Assembly (NCBI RefSeq): GCF_015595035.1
Contig: NZ_JADNRN010000002.1
Coordinates: 124,001-188,000, forward strand
DNA length: 64,000 bases
Origin: Marinibium conchae
GTDB lineage: Bacteria; Pseudomonadota; Gammaproteobacteria; Enterobacterales; Alteromonadaceae
Reading direction: 5' to 3'
The notes beneath the pieces are model-generated. The model did not search any database, was not told the origin of the DNA, and saw only the letters and a program-made list of their open reading frames with translations. Positions 1 to 9,379 of this stretch are shown here, one piece after another; position 1 is the first letter of the stretch; each line of letters begins with the position of its first letter. The position numbers and the translations under genes were made by a program.

Positions 1-21
1 GTTACGTCATTAGTCTATATT

Positions 22-2238
22 TTATACGAATCTAAATTGGGCTGCGTAAGCTTCCTGCGGCTTTTCTATGGTGAAGTTTGTTGACGTTCCTTTCAGATAG
101 GAGTTGGGACCTGCGAACACAGTGAAGATTCCCGTCTCCACACATGACTGCAAATTCGGGCCTATATAGGCGAGTTTTTCTGCGGTAATCGTGAACGATA
201 ATGTAAGGCTTTTACCCGCTGGAATAGTAACTTGTTGAAAGTCTTTAAGCTCCATAAAGGGGCGGGCAACTTTTGAAACTTCGTCGCGAATATATAGCTG
301 AACCGTTTCTACCCCATCAACCGCAGAGCTATTTTCAACTGTGACAGACAATTCAATGCTGCCATCTTTTGTCATTGAAGTGGCTGATAGGGTAGGCGCT
401 GAATAAACGAACTCAGAGTAACTTAAGCCGTAGCCGAATGGATATAAAGGCTCAGACTGCACGTCTCGGTAGGTGGTGGTATAGCGTAAGTCTTTTTCAC
501 CTGCATCGAAGCTATGACTGGTGCGTTTGTAGTTATAGAAAATAGGCACTTGGCCTTGATGATATGGAAAAGTAACAGGTAGGCGGCCCGCTGGGTTGTA
601 GTTGCCAAAAAGTATATCGGCAACCGCTTTCCCGCCCATCGTTCCTGGCATCCAAGCTTGTAGTAAAGCGGTCGATTTGCTGGCCACATTCGTTAGCACA
701 TACGGACGACCTGATACAATAACACTGACTACGGGTGTAAGGCTTGCGCTAATGGCTTCAACTAGTTGCTCTTGTAGGCCAGGCAAATGAAGCGACGCAG
801 TGCCGCCACCTTCACCACTCATCCAATGCTCTTCGCCTAGCACGAGTATCGCAACATCTGCTGCCGCGGCAGTCTTCACTGCTTCGGTAATAAACTCTTC
901 TCCCACCTTATCGAACTTGCTAATACTCACGCCTTGAGAAAAGGTGACTTCAATATCGAATCCGGAACACTCTGCTGCTATTGCGTCAAAAATATTTTGC
1001 GTATCTTCGCCCTTGCCCATGGCAAACCACCAACCATTTAAATCTTCCTGAGCTTTTGCAAAGGGCCCGATAACAGCAACTTTTTTGAGTTTTTCATCGC
1101 TTTTATCAAGCGGTAGCAGCGCAGCTTTATTCTCAAGCAGTACCATGCTTTTGCGCGCTATTGCTAGTGCAGTGTCTTTGCTTTCCTGCGATAGTAAAGT
1201 GGCTTTTTCGCGGGCTTCATCGAAGTATAAGAAGGGGGCGTCTAATAAACCTACTTGTTGTTTTAAACGCAATACTCGACGAACGCTTTCGTCTATCAAG
1301 GCCTCATCAACCGTGCCCGATGCAACCAGCTCGGCTAAGTTGTCGATATAGGCATTTGAGGTCATGTCCATATCAACCGAATTCTCAATAGCCATTTGTG
1401 TTGCTTCACGGATATTTTCAGCAGCACCGATTTTTAGTAGGTTGGGTATGGTCTCCCAATCAGTCATAATCAAGCCTTTGAAGCCAAGCTCATCCTTTAA
1501 CACCTTTTGCACCAAAAACTGGTTGGCTGTTAGCGCAGTGCCATCATAAGCAGTGTAAGCGAGCATCACACTCGATACGCCAGCATCAACAGCGGCTTGA
1601 AATGGCGGTAAGTGTATTTCGCGAAGCTCTCGTTCTGATATGTCTTGAATATTGTAATCACGCCCTGCTAGCGAAGCGCCATAGCCAGCAAAATGCTTGA
1701 CTGTGGCTAGAACGCGTTCTTCTTGTTTATCATTTGCTTGTTGAAAACCGCGTACGCGTTTCTCAGAAATTAGCGCACCGAGGTAAGGATCTTCGCCTGC
1801 GCCTTCGAGTATGCGACCCCAGCGAGGATCGCGACTGATATCAACCATAGGTGCATAAGTTAGGTGGATACCAGCGGCAGCCGCCTCTTTTGCTGCCACC
1901 GCTGCGGCTTGTTCAATTAGCTCTAAATCCCATGATGCTGCTTCAGCGAGCGGTACTGGTGTGATGGTTTTATAACCGTGAATCACATCTTCTTGAAAGA
2001 GAATGGGAACTACGCCATTGTTCACCGCGATTTCTTGAAGCTCTTTATTCTGTTTTGCACCGTTAGACTTTAAAACGCTGCCGACTTTTCCCTGTGCGAT
2101 AAGCTCACGTTGCTCGTCAGTGACTTCGCCTTCGATAGGAATAAGGTTGAGTTGACCAATTTTCTGCTCAAGGCTAAGCGTAGCAAGCACTTCTTCAATT
2201 TGTTTTTCATTAGTATGGTTTACGCGCTGATAACTCAT
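22..2238 (-). CDS. Glycoside hydrolase family 3 beta-glucosidase, cytoplasmic
   Basis: A 738-residue GH3 enzyme of the BglX type, expected to release glucose from the non-reducing end of beta-glucosides. The N-terminal TIM barrel carries the DPRWGR segment (about residues 137-142), the conserved KHFAGYG (181-187) and the nucleophile in MTDW (Asp260). The second alpha/beta domain has the GEGG loop, and a fibronectin-III-like domain closes the protein. Length fits the family (about 750), but there is no signal peptide, so unlike periplasmic BglX it probably acts on imported oligosaccharides. The ATG at 2238 is preceded by GAGG at good spacing. It is transcribed alone, divergently from mscS. Substrate (cellobiose, laminari-oligosaccharide or other) cannot be told from sequence. 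Confidence 0.9.
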   Translation of the reverse strand: MSYQRVNHTNEKQIEEVLATLSLEQKIGQLNLIPIEGEVTDEQRELIAQGKVGSVLKSNGAKQNKELQEIAVNNGVVPILFQEDVIHGYKTITPVPLAEAASWDLELIEQAAAVAAKEAAAAGIHLTYAPMVDISRDPRWGRILEGAGEDPYLGALISEKRVRGFQQANDKQEERVLATVKHFAGYGASLAGRDYNIQDISERELREIHLPPFQAAVDAGVSSVMLAYTAYDGTALTANQFLVQKVLKDELGFKGLIMTDWETIPNLLKIGAAENIREATQMAIENSVDMDMTSNAYIDNLAELVASGTVDEALIDESVRRVLRLKQQVGLLDAPFLYFDEAREKATLLSQESKDTALAIARKSMVLLENKAALLPLDKSDEKLKKVAVIGPFAKAQEDLNGWWFAMGKGEDTQNIFDAIAAECSGFDIEVTFSQGVSISKFDKVGEEFITEAVKTAAAADVAILVLGEEHWMSGEGGGTASLHLPGLQEQLVEAISASLTPVVSVIVSGRPYVLTNVASKSTALLQAWMPGTMGGKAVADILFGNYNPAGRLPVTFPYHQGQVPIFYNYKRTSHSFDAGEKDLRYTTTYRDVQSEPLYPFGYGLSYSEFVYSAPTLSATSMTKDGSIELSVTVENSSAVDGVETVQLYIRDEVSKVARPFMELKDFQQVTIPAGKSLTLSFTITAEKLAYIGPNLQSCVETGIFTVFAGPNSYLKGTSTNFTIEKPQEAYAAQFRFV

Positions 2239-2556
2239 GCTTTCGCCTCAAAATATGGATGGATACCTTCGATACGCTATCACGGCTAAAAAACAGAAAA
2301 CATAATAAAAACTCGTAAAGGCATTCAGAAAAATGACTAAGTGCAAACTTTCAAGCACGATAGCCTTTCTTATCATTTTCGCCAAGTATTGCTAAGCATT
2401 CCTATACTCAAAATACCCTGTAAAAATTACAAAAATAACATGTCGAAGTGCTTGTAATAGAAATTTTATTTAATAAAAACAATTAACTAGCTGCTGGCTT
2501 GTTACTTGCTATCTCCTAATCACTCATCTAAAAGACAATTCTAATAACTGGAGTAC
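2239..2556. other. Divergent intergenic region between GH3 gene and mscS
   Basis: About 318 bases, AT-rich, with no open frame worth calling. It must hold both divergent promoters. The one clear structure is the palindrome at 2413-2431, listed separately. Confidence 0.5.
2413..2431. promoter_or_regulatory. Palindromic site ATACCC-TGTAANNNTTACA, copy 1
   Basis: A perfect 5-bp inverted repeat, TGTAA-AAA-TTACA (2419-2431), directly preceded by ATACCC. The same arrangement with the same ATACCC prefix recurs at 9236-9254 upstream of the BON-domain stress gene. This copy lies about 125 bases before the mscS start. The shared form suggests a transcription-factor site, but I cannot name the factor. 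Confidence 0.4.
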
Positions 2557-3477
2557 ATGGTGGAATTTGAAATAGTGAATCAGTTTTGGGAGCTTATCCA
2601 CGGCAAAATAGAATCGTGGATTGAAGCAGCGATTAAACACCTGCCAAATATGGTTGTGGCGCTGATAATAGTCATGATATTTGCGGTAATCGCCCGAATC
2701 GCATCGCGTATCGTGTCTAACATACTGCATCGCCTATTCGAGTCGAAACAAATAGCGGATTTATTGAGTGCAATATTCAAAGTTATTGTTTTTATCGCTG
2801 GTGTTTTCATTGCATTAGAGTTTCTCGGGCTTACAGGTACGGTTACATCACTTCTTGCTGGTGCGGGTATCATCGGGCTGGCCATCGGTTTTGCCTTTCA
2901 AGACATGACCGAAAATTTGATTGCAGGTATTGCGATGGGTATTCGTAAACCTTTTCAAATTGACGATGTGGTGAAAGCAAATGGTGTATTTGGAACGGTG
3001 AAAGCGATTAATTTACGAAACACAATAGTTGAAACCTTCCATGGTCAGCTAGAAATTGTGCCCAACAAAATTTTATTTAGGAATATCGTCACCAACTTTT
3101 CCACTCTTGGCAGACGCCGGATAGAAATCCCTGTAGGCATCTCGTACGCCGACGATGTGATGCAAGCAGAACAAGTAATCGTAGACGCAATTAATGAGCA
3201 GCCGTTCGTGATTGACCATGACGAGACTGCCGTTTATGCCGAAAGCTTTGGCGACAGTTCGGTCAATCTTTTGGTTTGGTTTTGGATAGATTATCCCGGC
3301 GAACCGGGCTTTATGGAGGCTCGCCACGGTGCAGTTCATACCATCCATCAAGCGTTGGCACAAAATGACATTCTCATTCCTTTCCCAATACGAACATTGG
3401 ATTTTGGGGCGAAAGGGGGAGAAAAGCTCAATACCATGCTGTCGAAGCCTCAATCTAGTGTAAGTAACGCAAACTAA
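2557..3477 (+). CDS. Small-conductance mechanosensitive channel, MscS family
   Basis: A 306-residue inner-membrane channel that opens under membrane tension and releases solutes on osmotic downshock. Three hydrophobic segments are visible (about residues 28-50, 68-90 and 92-115). The third has the Gly/Ala-rich pore-helix pattern (LLAGAGIIGLAIGFAFQD) that lines the pore in MscS. A soluble beta domain and alpha/beta C-terminal domain follow. Length matches the minimal MscS type (E. coli MscS is 286 aa). ATG 2557 has GGAG just upstream. It stands alone, followed by a hairpin terminator at 3486-3515. Confidence 0.92.
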   Translation: MVEFEIVNQFWELIHGKIESWIEAAIKHLPNMVVALIIVMIFAVIARIASRIVSNILHRLFESKQIADLLSAIFKVIVFIAGVFIALEFLGLTGTVTSLLAGAGIIGLAIGFAFQDMTENLIAGIAMGIRKPFQIDDVVKANGVFGTVKAINLRNTIVETFHGQLEIVPNKILFRNIVTNFSTLGRRRIEIPVGISYADDVMQAEQVIVDAINEQPFVIDHDETAVYAESFGDSSVNLLVWFWIDYPGEPGFMEARHGAVHTIHQALAQNDILIPFPIRTLDFGAKGGEKLNTMLSKPQSSVSNAN

Positions 3478-3485
3478 GTAAACTG

Positions 3486-3515
3486 AATAGCGCTGATATC
3501 AAGCTCAGCGCTATT
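3486..3515 (+). terminator. Hairpin after mscS
   Basis: A perfect 11-bp stem AATAGCGCTGA / TCAGCGCTATT with an 8-base loop lies 9 bases after the mscS stop. The downstream side is T-poor, so termination may be only partial. Confidence 0.6.
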
Positions 3516-3682
3516 TGATCCTAAGCTTCTGTTTTATGGTAAATAATCGTGGTTGCCAGTGGACCAAAAATGCACCTAAATTGCCAATTTGATAACGCCA
3601 TTTAGAGGATGCTTCAAAAATGGTCTACACTTAACTATTGGCCTCCTATCTTGCGCTTAGCACTTACATAAATGGAATATAC

Positions 3683-5068
3683 GTGAAATCGATTTTATTA
3701 ATAGACGACGATAAGGACTTTACTGAGGTAGCTGCTCATATCATTGAGTTCCTCGGGCATATTGTGTCGATAGCTCATTCTGTTGAAGACGCCAAAGAGT
3801 GGATAGACAACAACGAATACGACCATGTTTTTATTGATTTTATGTTGCCCGACGGCAGTGGGTTACACATTTTTGAACACCTCTCAAAGAAGGCCTCACG
3901 CCTTCCCAAATGCACATTTATTACCGGAAATCCAAAGATAAAAACAGCGATTGGCAGCATTGCTGGGCCTAGCGTCGACTATCTTATGAAACCAATAGAG
4001 CGCGAAGATATTGAGCGGGCCTTGCAAAAGAAAAAAGCGCCATTAAAAGCAGGTAGTAAAAAGTCAGTAACAAAGGGTGTAGTTCAAGCTCAGTCTGACA
4101 TAGCCATGGGACAGCCCAAACGATACTTTGATTGCTTGGTGGGTGAGTCTGCGCCTATGCAAAAGCTATATAAGATGATAGAGCGGGTTGCTCGTAGCTC
4201 TGCAAACGTAATGTTAATGGGGGAAAGCGGCGTAGGAAAGGAGCTAGTTGCGCAGGCTGTTCATAACGCAAGTGATAACCAAGGCGATCTTATTACGACG
4301 AACTGCGGTGGCATGTCGAAAGAGCTCATAGGTAGTGAATTATTTGGGCATGAAAAAGGGGCCTTTACTGGGGCGATCGGTCAGAAGAAAGGCGTTTTTG
4401 AGCGTGCACAAGATGGTACTTTGTTTCTTGATGAAGTTACTGAAATGCCCATAGATATGCAGCCTAACTTATTGAGAGTGCTAGAAACTAAGCGCTTGAA
4501 TAGAGTTGGGGGCACACAAGAAATCCCTGTTAACTGCAGAGTAGTGAGCGCGACAAACCGAAAACTAGACGAGATTGCAAAAGAAAATATTTTACGTGAA
4601 GACATCTACTTTCGTCTTGCCGTTTTCCCGATAGACATTCCTCCCTTGCGAGAGCGAAAACAAGATATTCCGCTTCTAGTGGCGACATTCTTGCAACACT
4701 TAAATGCCGAACATGGTGAAGCATATGCTATCACCGATGCCCAGCTACATCGTTTAACCCAACATGATTGGCCCGGAAACGTTAGGGAGCTAAGGCATAC
4801 TCTGCATCGTGCCTTCATCATGGCTGAGCCCGGCGGTAAAACAATCGAATTGCCAGATTCTTTTGCCTCGCCTTTCTCTCAAGCCAGCCATAGTCACGAC
4901 AACGGCAAGGCACTGGAGGCAGGAAAAACCATTGAAGAAGTCGAGAAGGCGCTAATATTTGCGACGCTCGATGAAGTAGATGGAAATAAGACTAGTGCTG
5001 CAGAAATGCTAGGCATATCTACCAAGACTTTGTATAACAGGTTGAATGCGTACGGAGAAAGCGTATGA
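3683..5068 (+). CDS. Sigma54-dependent response regulator, NtrC family
   Basis: 461 residues from the GTG at 3683; the frame stays open upstream to a TTG at 3638, but the REC domain begins right at the GTG (KSILLIDDD). Domain order is REC (phospho-acceptor Asp52 in FIDFMLPDG), AAA+ ATPase (Walker A GESGVGKE about 180-187, sigma54-contact loop GAFTGA about 226-231, Walker B TLFLDEV), and a Fis-type helix-turn-helix at the C-terminus (NKTSAAEMLGISTKTLYNRL). The intact GAFTGA says it truly activates sigma54 promoters. It heads a run of five overlapping or closely spaced signalling genes; its stop overlaps the next start as ATGA. Its targets are unknown. Confidence 0.92.
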   Translation: MKSILLIDDDKDFTEVAAHIIEFLGHIVSIAHSVEDAKEWIDNNEYDHVFIDFMLPDGSGLHIFEHLSKKASRLPKCTFITGNPKIKTAIGSIAGPSVDYLMKPIEREDIERALQKKKAPLKAGSKKSVTKGVVQAQSDIAMGQPKRYFDCLVGESAPMQKLYKMIERVARSSANVMLMGESGVGKELVAQAVHNASDNQGDLITTNCGGMSKELIGSELFGHEKGAFTGAIGQKKGVFERAQDGTLFLDEVTEMPIDMQPNLLRVLETKRLNRVGGTQEIPVNCRVVSATNRKLDEIAKENILREDIYFRLAVFPIDIPPLRERKQDIPLLVATFLQHLNAEHGEAYAITDAQLHRLTQHDWPGNVRELRHTLHRAFIMAEPGGKTIELPDSFASPFSQASHSHDNGKALEAGKTIEEVEKALIFATLDEVDGNKTSAAEMLGISTKTLYNRLNAYGESV

Positions 5069-5295
5069 GCAAATATCAAAAAGAGTTACACGATATTCGC
5101 AAACCCCTCAACACCATTAGCATGCAAGCTGAGCTTATTAGAATGTTAATTGAACCACTGTCGAACTCTGGTCTGCCTAATGAAAAATTAGATACGGCAG
5201 CATTAAAGATTATCGCGGCAGCAAAAGAGTGCAGTGAGCAATTACAAGATTTGTTTGAAGAGATAAATAATGACCAATCAAATCAATCTCACTGA
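5065..5295 (+). CDS. Orphan histidine-kinase dimerisation/phosphotransfer (DHp) mini-protein
   Basis: A 76-residue protein that begins with a HisKA-like H-box, HDIRKPLNT, near residue 9. It continues as two predicted helices, the arrangement of a kinase DHp hairpin, but there is no HATPase domain and no membrane segment. The start overlaps the stop of the sigma54 regulator (ATGA) with a good GGAG-like site upstream, and its 3' end overlaps the next kinase gene by 26 bases, so translation is coupled on both sides. It could be a phosphotransfer protein (compare Spo0B), a dimerisation decoy, or a decayed kinase. The H-box is clear; the role is inferred. Confidence 0.7.
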   Translation: MSKYQKELHDIRKPLNTISMQAELIRMLIEPLSNSGLPNEKLDTAALKIIAAAKECSEQLQDLFEEINNDQSNQSH

Positions 5296-6760
5296 GGGAA
5301 AAAGTTCAGGCTCCACGTGGTGGTTTATCCTCGTGGTATTCTTGCTATTAGCTGGTGTTAATAGTTATTTGAGTCGGGCTACGATACTCGAATTGTCGGA
5401 TTTACAGTCGGAAATCAGAAAGTCGACTAAAATCGTTAATCTGCTGCAACAATTGCATGTACAGGTTCTTACGGTGGAGTCGGGGCAGCGCGGCTTCTTA
5501 CTTACTGAAGACAGTCCCTACTTGCAGCACTATAACAAATCGATTACCAATATTGATCAAGTTACCAAACAGTTAATTGCGCTTGAGTCATCTGACGATT
5601 CTCAGAAAGCGCTAATTAAAGAACTGATTGAACTTGTTAATCTGAAGCTCGCAGAAATGCAAAGAGCCGTGCGTAAGGCTAAACAACAGGATTTATCGCA
5701 AGCTATTGAGATTGTCGAGTCTGATAAAGGTTTGCAATTGTATCGCGAAGTACATGCAATTATTCAACGCTTGAAAGCAAAGGAACAACAGATATCAGAG
5801 CGCCAGATACTAGAACTTGAAATGGTGAGCAATGATTCTGAGCGTAATTTAGTTATTTCGTTGTTTACCACCTTAATATTGGTGTTCGGGCTCTTCTTGT
5901 TGGTGAGGGTAAACCTAAAAAACCAACACCTTAGACAGCAAGAAATAGAGAGTCAAAACAAGCGTTTACATGCTGCAGTAGAAGAGCGTACTCAGGAGCT
6001 TTCACTCTATTCTGAAGAGCTTAGTAGAAGCAATCGCGAGCTTGAAGATTTTGCCTTTGTTGCCTCTCATGATTTGCAAGAGCCGCTGCGGAAAATCATG
6101 GCTTTCGGTGACAGGCTAGAGTCGCAGTCCGATGCATTGTCTGAAAAGCAAGTCGACTACCTGAAGCGTATGCGAAGCGCGGCAGCTAGAATGAGTAAGT
6201 TGATAAGCGATCTACTAGAATTTTCCAGAGTAAATACTAAGGGTAAAGATTTTCAGACTGTTGACTTACAGCTTGTTGTTAACGATTGCCTTGATGACTT
6301 AAACGTTCTAATTGAAGAATCTGGGGTTGAGCTTAGTATTGATTCACTACCGTCAATATCGGCAGATCCCACACAAATGCAACAGCTATTTTTCAATCTA
6401 CTGGCGAATGCAATAAAGTTTTCACAGCATAATCAGCAAGCTCTAGTGGGGTTAAGCGTAACTAAGGTTGAGCAACCTGCTGAAGTTGACATTGATGGCC
6501 TAAGCGACTGGCTTCAATTCAGAATTAGCGACAACGGCATTGGCTTTGACCCTGAACATGCGGAAAAGATATTTGCTCCTTTTCAGCGTTTACATTCGAG
6601 AACCGAATTCAAAGGTACCGGTATTGGCTTGGCAATATGCCGTCGCATTGTAGAGCGCCATAATGGATACATTCATGCGTCAGCTAAACCAGGTGAGGGT
6701 GCGGTAATCACTGTAGTTTTGCCGGCTATCAATTTTCTTAACAGTGTTAAGCGAACATAA
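5270..6760 (+). CDS. CHASE3-type membrane sensor histidine kinase
   Basis: A 496-residue kinase. It has TM1 (about residues 16-34), an extracytoplasmic CHASE3-like helical sensor with the typical ESGQRGFLLT stretch (about 70-80), TM2 (about 194-216), a coiled linker, a HisKA domain with phospho-acceptor His267 in ASHDLQEPLRK, and a HATPase domain with N box, DNGIGF and GTGIGLAI. The HDLQEPL H-box is the form seen in phytochrome-like and cyanobacterial-type kinases. It has no attached receiver, and the next gene is a single-domain REC protein, so that is the obvious first partner. The ligand is unknown. Confidence 0.9.
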   Translation: MTNQINLTEGKSSGSTWWFILVVFLLLAGVNSYLSRATILELSDLQSEIRKSTKIVNLLQQLHVQVLTVESGQRGFLLTEDSPYLQHYNKSITNIDQVTKQLIALESSDDSQKALIKELIELVNLKLAEMQRAVRKAKQQDLSQAIEIVESDKGLQLYREVHAIIQRLKAKEQQISERQILELEMVSNDSERNLVISLFTTLILVFGLFLLVRVNLKNQHLRQQEIESQNKRLHAAVEERTQELSLYSEELSRSNRELEDFAFVASHDLQEPLRKIMAFGDRLESQSDALSEKQVDYLKRMRSAAARMSKLISDLLEFSRVNTKGKDFQTVDLQLVVNDCLDDLNVLIEESGVELSIDSLPSISADPTQMQQLFFNLLANAIKFSQHNQQALVGLSVTKVEQPAEVDIDGLSDWLQFRISDNGIGFDPEHAEKIFAPFQRLHSRTEFKGTGIGLAICRRIVERHNGYIHASAKPGEGAVITVVLPAINFLNSVKRT

Positions 6761-6772
6761 AGGACAAGAGCT

Positions 6773-7240
6773 ATGTCATTACATACAAAAACCAATGAGC
6801 CGAATCTAATATTGATGGCTGATGATGATGAGGATGACCGGATGTTAGCCAAAGATGCAATGGAAGCGGCCGGTGCAAGCTATAGTTGTCATACGGTCGC
6901 CGATGGGCAAGAGCTTTTGGATTATTTGCGTTGCGAAGGCCAATATCGCGACAAAGCGCCAACAGATCTACCCAGCGTGATCCTGCTGGATTTAAATATG
7001 CCCATACTCGATGGTAGGCAAACACTGAAGCAGCTCAAGGCCGACACTAGGCTGTCGAGTATACCTGTTGTGATATTATCAACCAGTGCCGAAAGCGATG
7101 ACATCAACGAAGGTTATTGCTTGGGAGCTTCTTCATACATGGTTAAACCTACCGAGTTTTCAACGATGGTAAATATGATGAAGCAGTTTAATGATTTCTG
7201 GTTTGAGTGTGCATCTGTTCCCTCTTTTGTTCGCCACTAA
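6773..7240 (+). CDS. Single-domain response regulator (Rcp1-like REC)
   Basis: 155 residues consisting of one REC domain. It has the acidic pocket ADDDEDD near residues 16-22, phospho-acceptor Asp73 in LLDLNMPILDG, a conserved Ser/Thr in LSTS and Lys in MVKP. No output domain follows. This REC class pairs with HDLQEPL-type kinases such as the gene 12 bases upstream. It probably passes phosphate on or acts by protein contact within the relay encoded around it. Confidence 0.9.
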   Translation: MSLHTKTNEPNLILMADDDEDDRMLAKDAMEAAGASYSCHTVADGQELLDYLRCEGQYRDKAPTDLPSVILLDLNMPILDGRQTLKQLKADTRLSSIPVVILSTSAESDDINEGYCLGASSYMVKPTEFSTMVNMMKQFNDFWFECASVPSFVRH

Positions 7241-7251
7241 GAGTCAAAACC

Positions 7252-9204
7252 ATGACCGTTCTTAAAAGCATTCTTATTATTGATGACGACGAAGACGATT
7301 GCTTTTTGATCGAAGAGCGTATTCGAGATGTTTTTGGCGATGATTGCGAGTTTTTGACTTGCTACCACAAGGCCGAGGCAGTTGAGCTGCTAAAAGAACG
7401 CAGTTTTTATCTTTGCATACTTGATTATCGCTTAGCCGGTTATGAGGGCATCGAAGTGCTGGAGGAAGTTGCCAGTGCTGAATTGGCTACTCCCATCATT
7501 ATGCTTACGGGTCAAGACGACAGAAGTATTGCTGAGCGCGCGATAAAAAATGGTGCACAAGATTTTGTGATGAAATCGGCCATTGACGATGACGTATTCG
7601 AAAAGTCGGTGCAATATGCGGTTACGCGTAAAGCATTAGAGTTTGCCCGCAGCTTAGGAAAAAAGAAGGAAGCGCAGAGCGTCGCCAAAGATAAGTTCAT
7701 CGCTCATCTAAGCCACGAATTGCGCACACCTCTAACCTCAATTTTGGGCTATACCTCCTTATTACTCGACAATACCGAAGCAGAGAAATTTCACAAAGAG
7801 TTGAGCATTATTTCGAACAACGGTAAGCATTTACTTAATCTGTTAAATGATGTACTCGACTTATCAAAGATCGCTGCGAATAAGTTTGAGTTGAAAGAGC
7901 AAGGCATTGATTTAGAGCAGACGCTAATAGAGCTACAAGCTTTAGTGTCTATGAATGCTATCGAAAAAGGCCTTTCACTCAATTTTCATTGCCTAACAAA
8001 GCTGCCAAAACGAATTATTATCGACGATATGCGCTTTCGACAGGTATTGCTGAACCTTCTTGGAAATGCAATTAAATTCACAGATAAAGGAAAAGTAAGT
8101 GCTTGCTTTTCTTACTTCGCCACTCCTGAACCAAGACTGGAAATCAAGGTAAAAGATACTGGAATAGGTATGCTTCCCGACCAAACTAAAGATATCTTTT
8201 CGCCTTTCACACAAGTTGAAGATGTGGCAAACAGAAAAGCTGGAGGTGCCGGTTTAGGGCTGTCTATTTCGTCTGAAATTATAAAACACATGAAGGGTAC
8301 GCTGACAGTTGAATCACGCTTGGGGGAGGGCTCCGAATTCACCTTACGTGTGCCCTGTCGTATCGCTAACAATAATCCGGAAAATAGCGACAGTACCCTG
8401 CTTGATTTTAACCTTCATCAGGGAGTGAGTGTAAATAACGAAGCCTTAGCGCCTCAGCTTGAAGGAAAGGTGCTAATAGTCGATGACGTGCTAGAAATAA
8501 GGCAACTAGCTGGGTTATTCCTCAAAGAAACAGGGCTTGACTTAGCTTTTGCGAGTAACGGAGCCGACGCGCTTCAAAAAATACAAGATGCAGCATCAAC
8601 TGACGCTGCCAGCGCCTTCGATATTGTGCTAATGGACCTACATATGCCGATAATGACTGGCATTGAGGCGACTGCGCAACTGAAAGAAAAACACCCTAAA
8701 CTCATGATTGTTGCGATGACTGCCGCAATCGAGAAGGGAATGCAAAAAAGCCTGATGGATAAGGGCTTTGACGGTCTACTATCAAAGCCCCTAAATAAAG
8801 CAATAATGTGGGAGCTACTCAAAGACTTAATAGCCAAACAGCGAGCCGCGGCAAGCAAGCACACTAGCTTAGTACATCTAGTTGAAGATGATGAAGACAA
8901 CGCGGCGATTATGCGAATGATGTTAGAGCAACTTGAGTGTGATGTTGTTATTAGCAGCCATGCTGCCGCAGCTCTTGCAGTAGTAAAAGAGAGGCCTGAT
9001 ATCACTCACCACCTATTGGACCTTGGTTTGCCCGACTTATCCGGTGTCAACTTCCTAAACGCTTTCTTTGAATATCCAGTGGCCGGAGAGGTGAGCATTT
9101 TGAGTGGCGACCAACCAGATGATCGCATACTTACCACCTATCCAATTTCCAATCACTTTGTAAAACCAACTAGTAAAGCTGACTTAGCTAAATGGTTGGG
9201 CTAG
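7252..9204 (+). CDS. Hybrid histidine kinase, REC-HisKA-HATPase-REC-REC
   Basis: 650 residues from ATG 7252; the frame is open back to 7207, but that start lies within the previous gene and adds no domain. Order: receiver 1 (Asp58 in CILDYRLAG), HisKA with His155 in HLSHELRTPLTS, HATPase (DTGIGM, GGAGLGLSI), receiver 2 (Asp in VLMDLHMPIMTG), receiver 3 (Asp in LLDLGLPDLSG). There is no membrane segment, so it is cytosolic and likely driven by phosphate on its N-terminal receiver rather than by a ligand. It ends the signalling operon. Three receivers around one kinase core imply several inputs or outputs. Confidence 0.9.
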   Translation: MTVLKSILIIDDDEDDCFLIEERIRDVFGDDCEFLTCYHKAEAVELLKERSFYLCILDYRLAGYEGIEVLEEVASAELATPIIMLTGQDDRSIAERAIKNGAQDFVMKSAIDDDVFEKSVQYAVTRKALEFARSLGKKKEAQSVAKDKFIAHLSHELRTPLTSILGYTSLLLDNTEAEKFHKELSIISNNGKHLLNLLNDVLDLSKIAANKFELKEQGIDLEQTLIELQALVSMNAIEKGLSLNFHCLTKLPKRIIIDDMRFRQVLLNLLGNAIKFTDKGKVSACFSYFATPEPRLEIKVKDTGIGMLPDQTKDIFSPFTQVEDVANRKAGGAGLGLSISSEIIKHMKGTLTVESRLGEGSEFTLRVPCRIANNNPENSDSTLLDFNLHQGVSVNNEALAPQLEGKVLIVDDVLEIRQLAGLFLKETGLDLAFASNGADALQKIQDAASTDAASAFDIVLMDLHMPIMTGIEATAQLKEKHPKLMIVAMTAAIEKGMQKSLMDKGFDGLLSKPLNKAIMWELLKDLIAKQRAAASKHTSLVHLVEDDEDNAAIMRMMLEQLECDVVISSHAAAALAVVKERPDITHHLLDLGLPDLSGVNFLNAFFEYPVAGEVSILSGDQPDDRILTTYPISNHFVKPTSKADLAKWLG

Positions 9205-9235
9205 GCCTACTTCTAGTACCCCGAAAATTCTACTT

Positions 9236-9254
9236 ATACCCTGTAATTCTTACA
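9236..9254. promoter_or_regulatory. Palindromic site ATACCC-TGTAANNNTTACA, copy 2
   Basis: TGTAA-TTC-TTACA (9242-9254) directly preceded by ATACCC, the same layout as at 2413-2431. It lies about 125 bases upstream of the BON-domain gene, nearly the same distance as copy 1 from mscS. Both targets are envelope or osmotic-stress genes, which supports a shared regulator. Confidence 0.4.
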
Positions 9255-9379
9255 TGAATAACTTCATACTTTTCTAGTATGCTAAATAAATGTCAATAAA
9301 ATCATGTGTTTAATATTGGCATGAACTTCGCTTCAGTTAAGTGATGTTTATATTATCTACCCCAACCAAGGAGAAATAC

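Noticed and set aside
2419-2431. HexR-type operator
   Set aside because: HexR sites as I recall them are 15 bases or longer with TGTAAT/ATTACA arms. The 13-base TGTAANNNTTACA does not fit.
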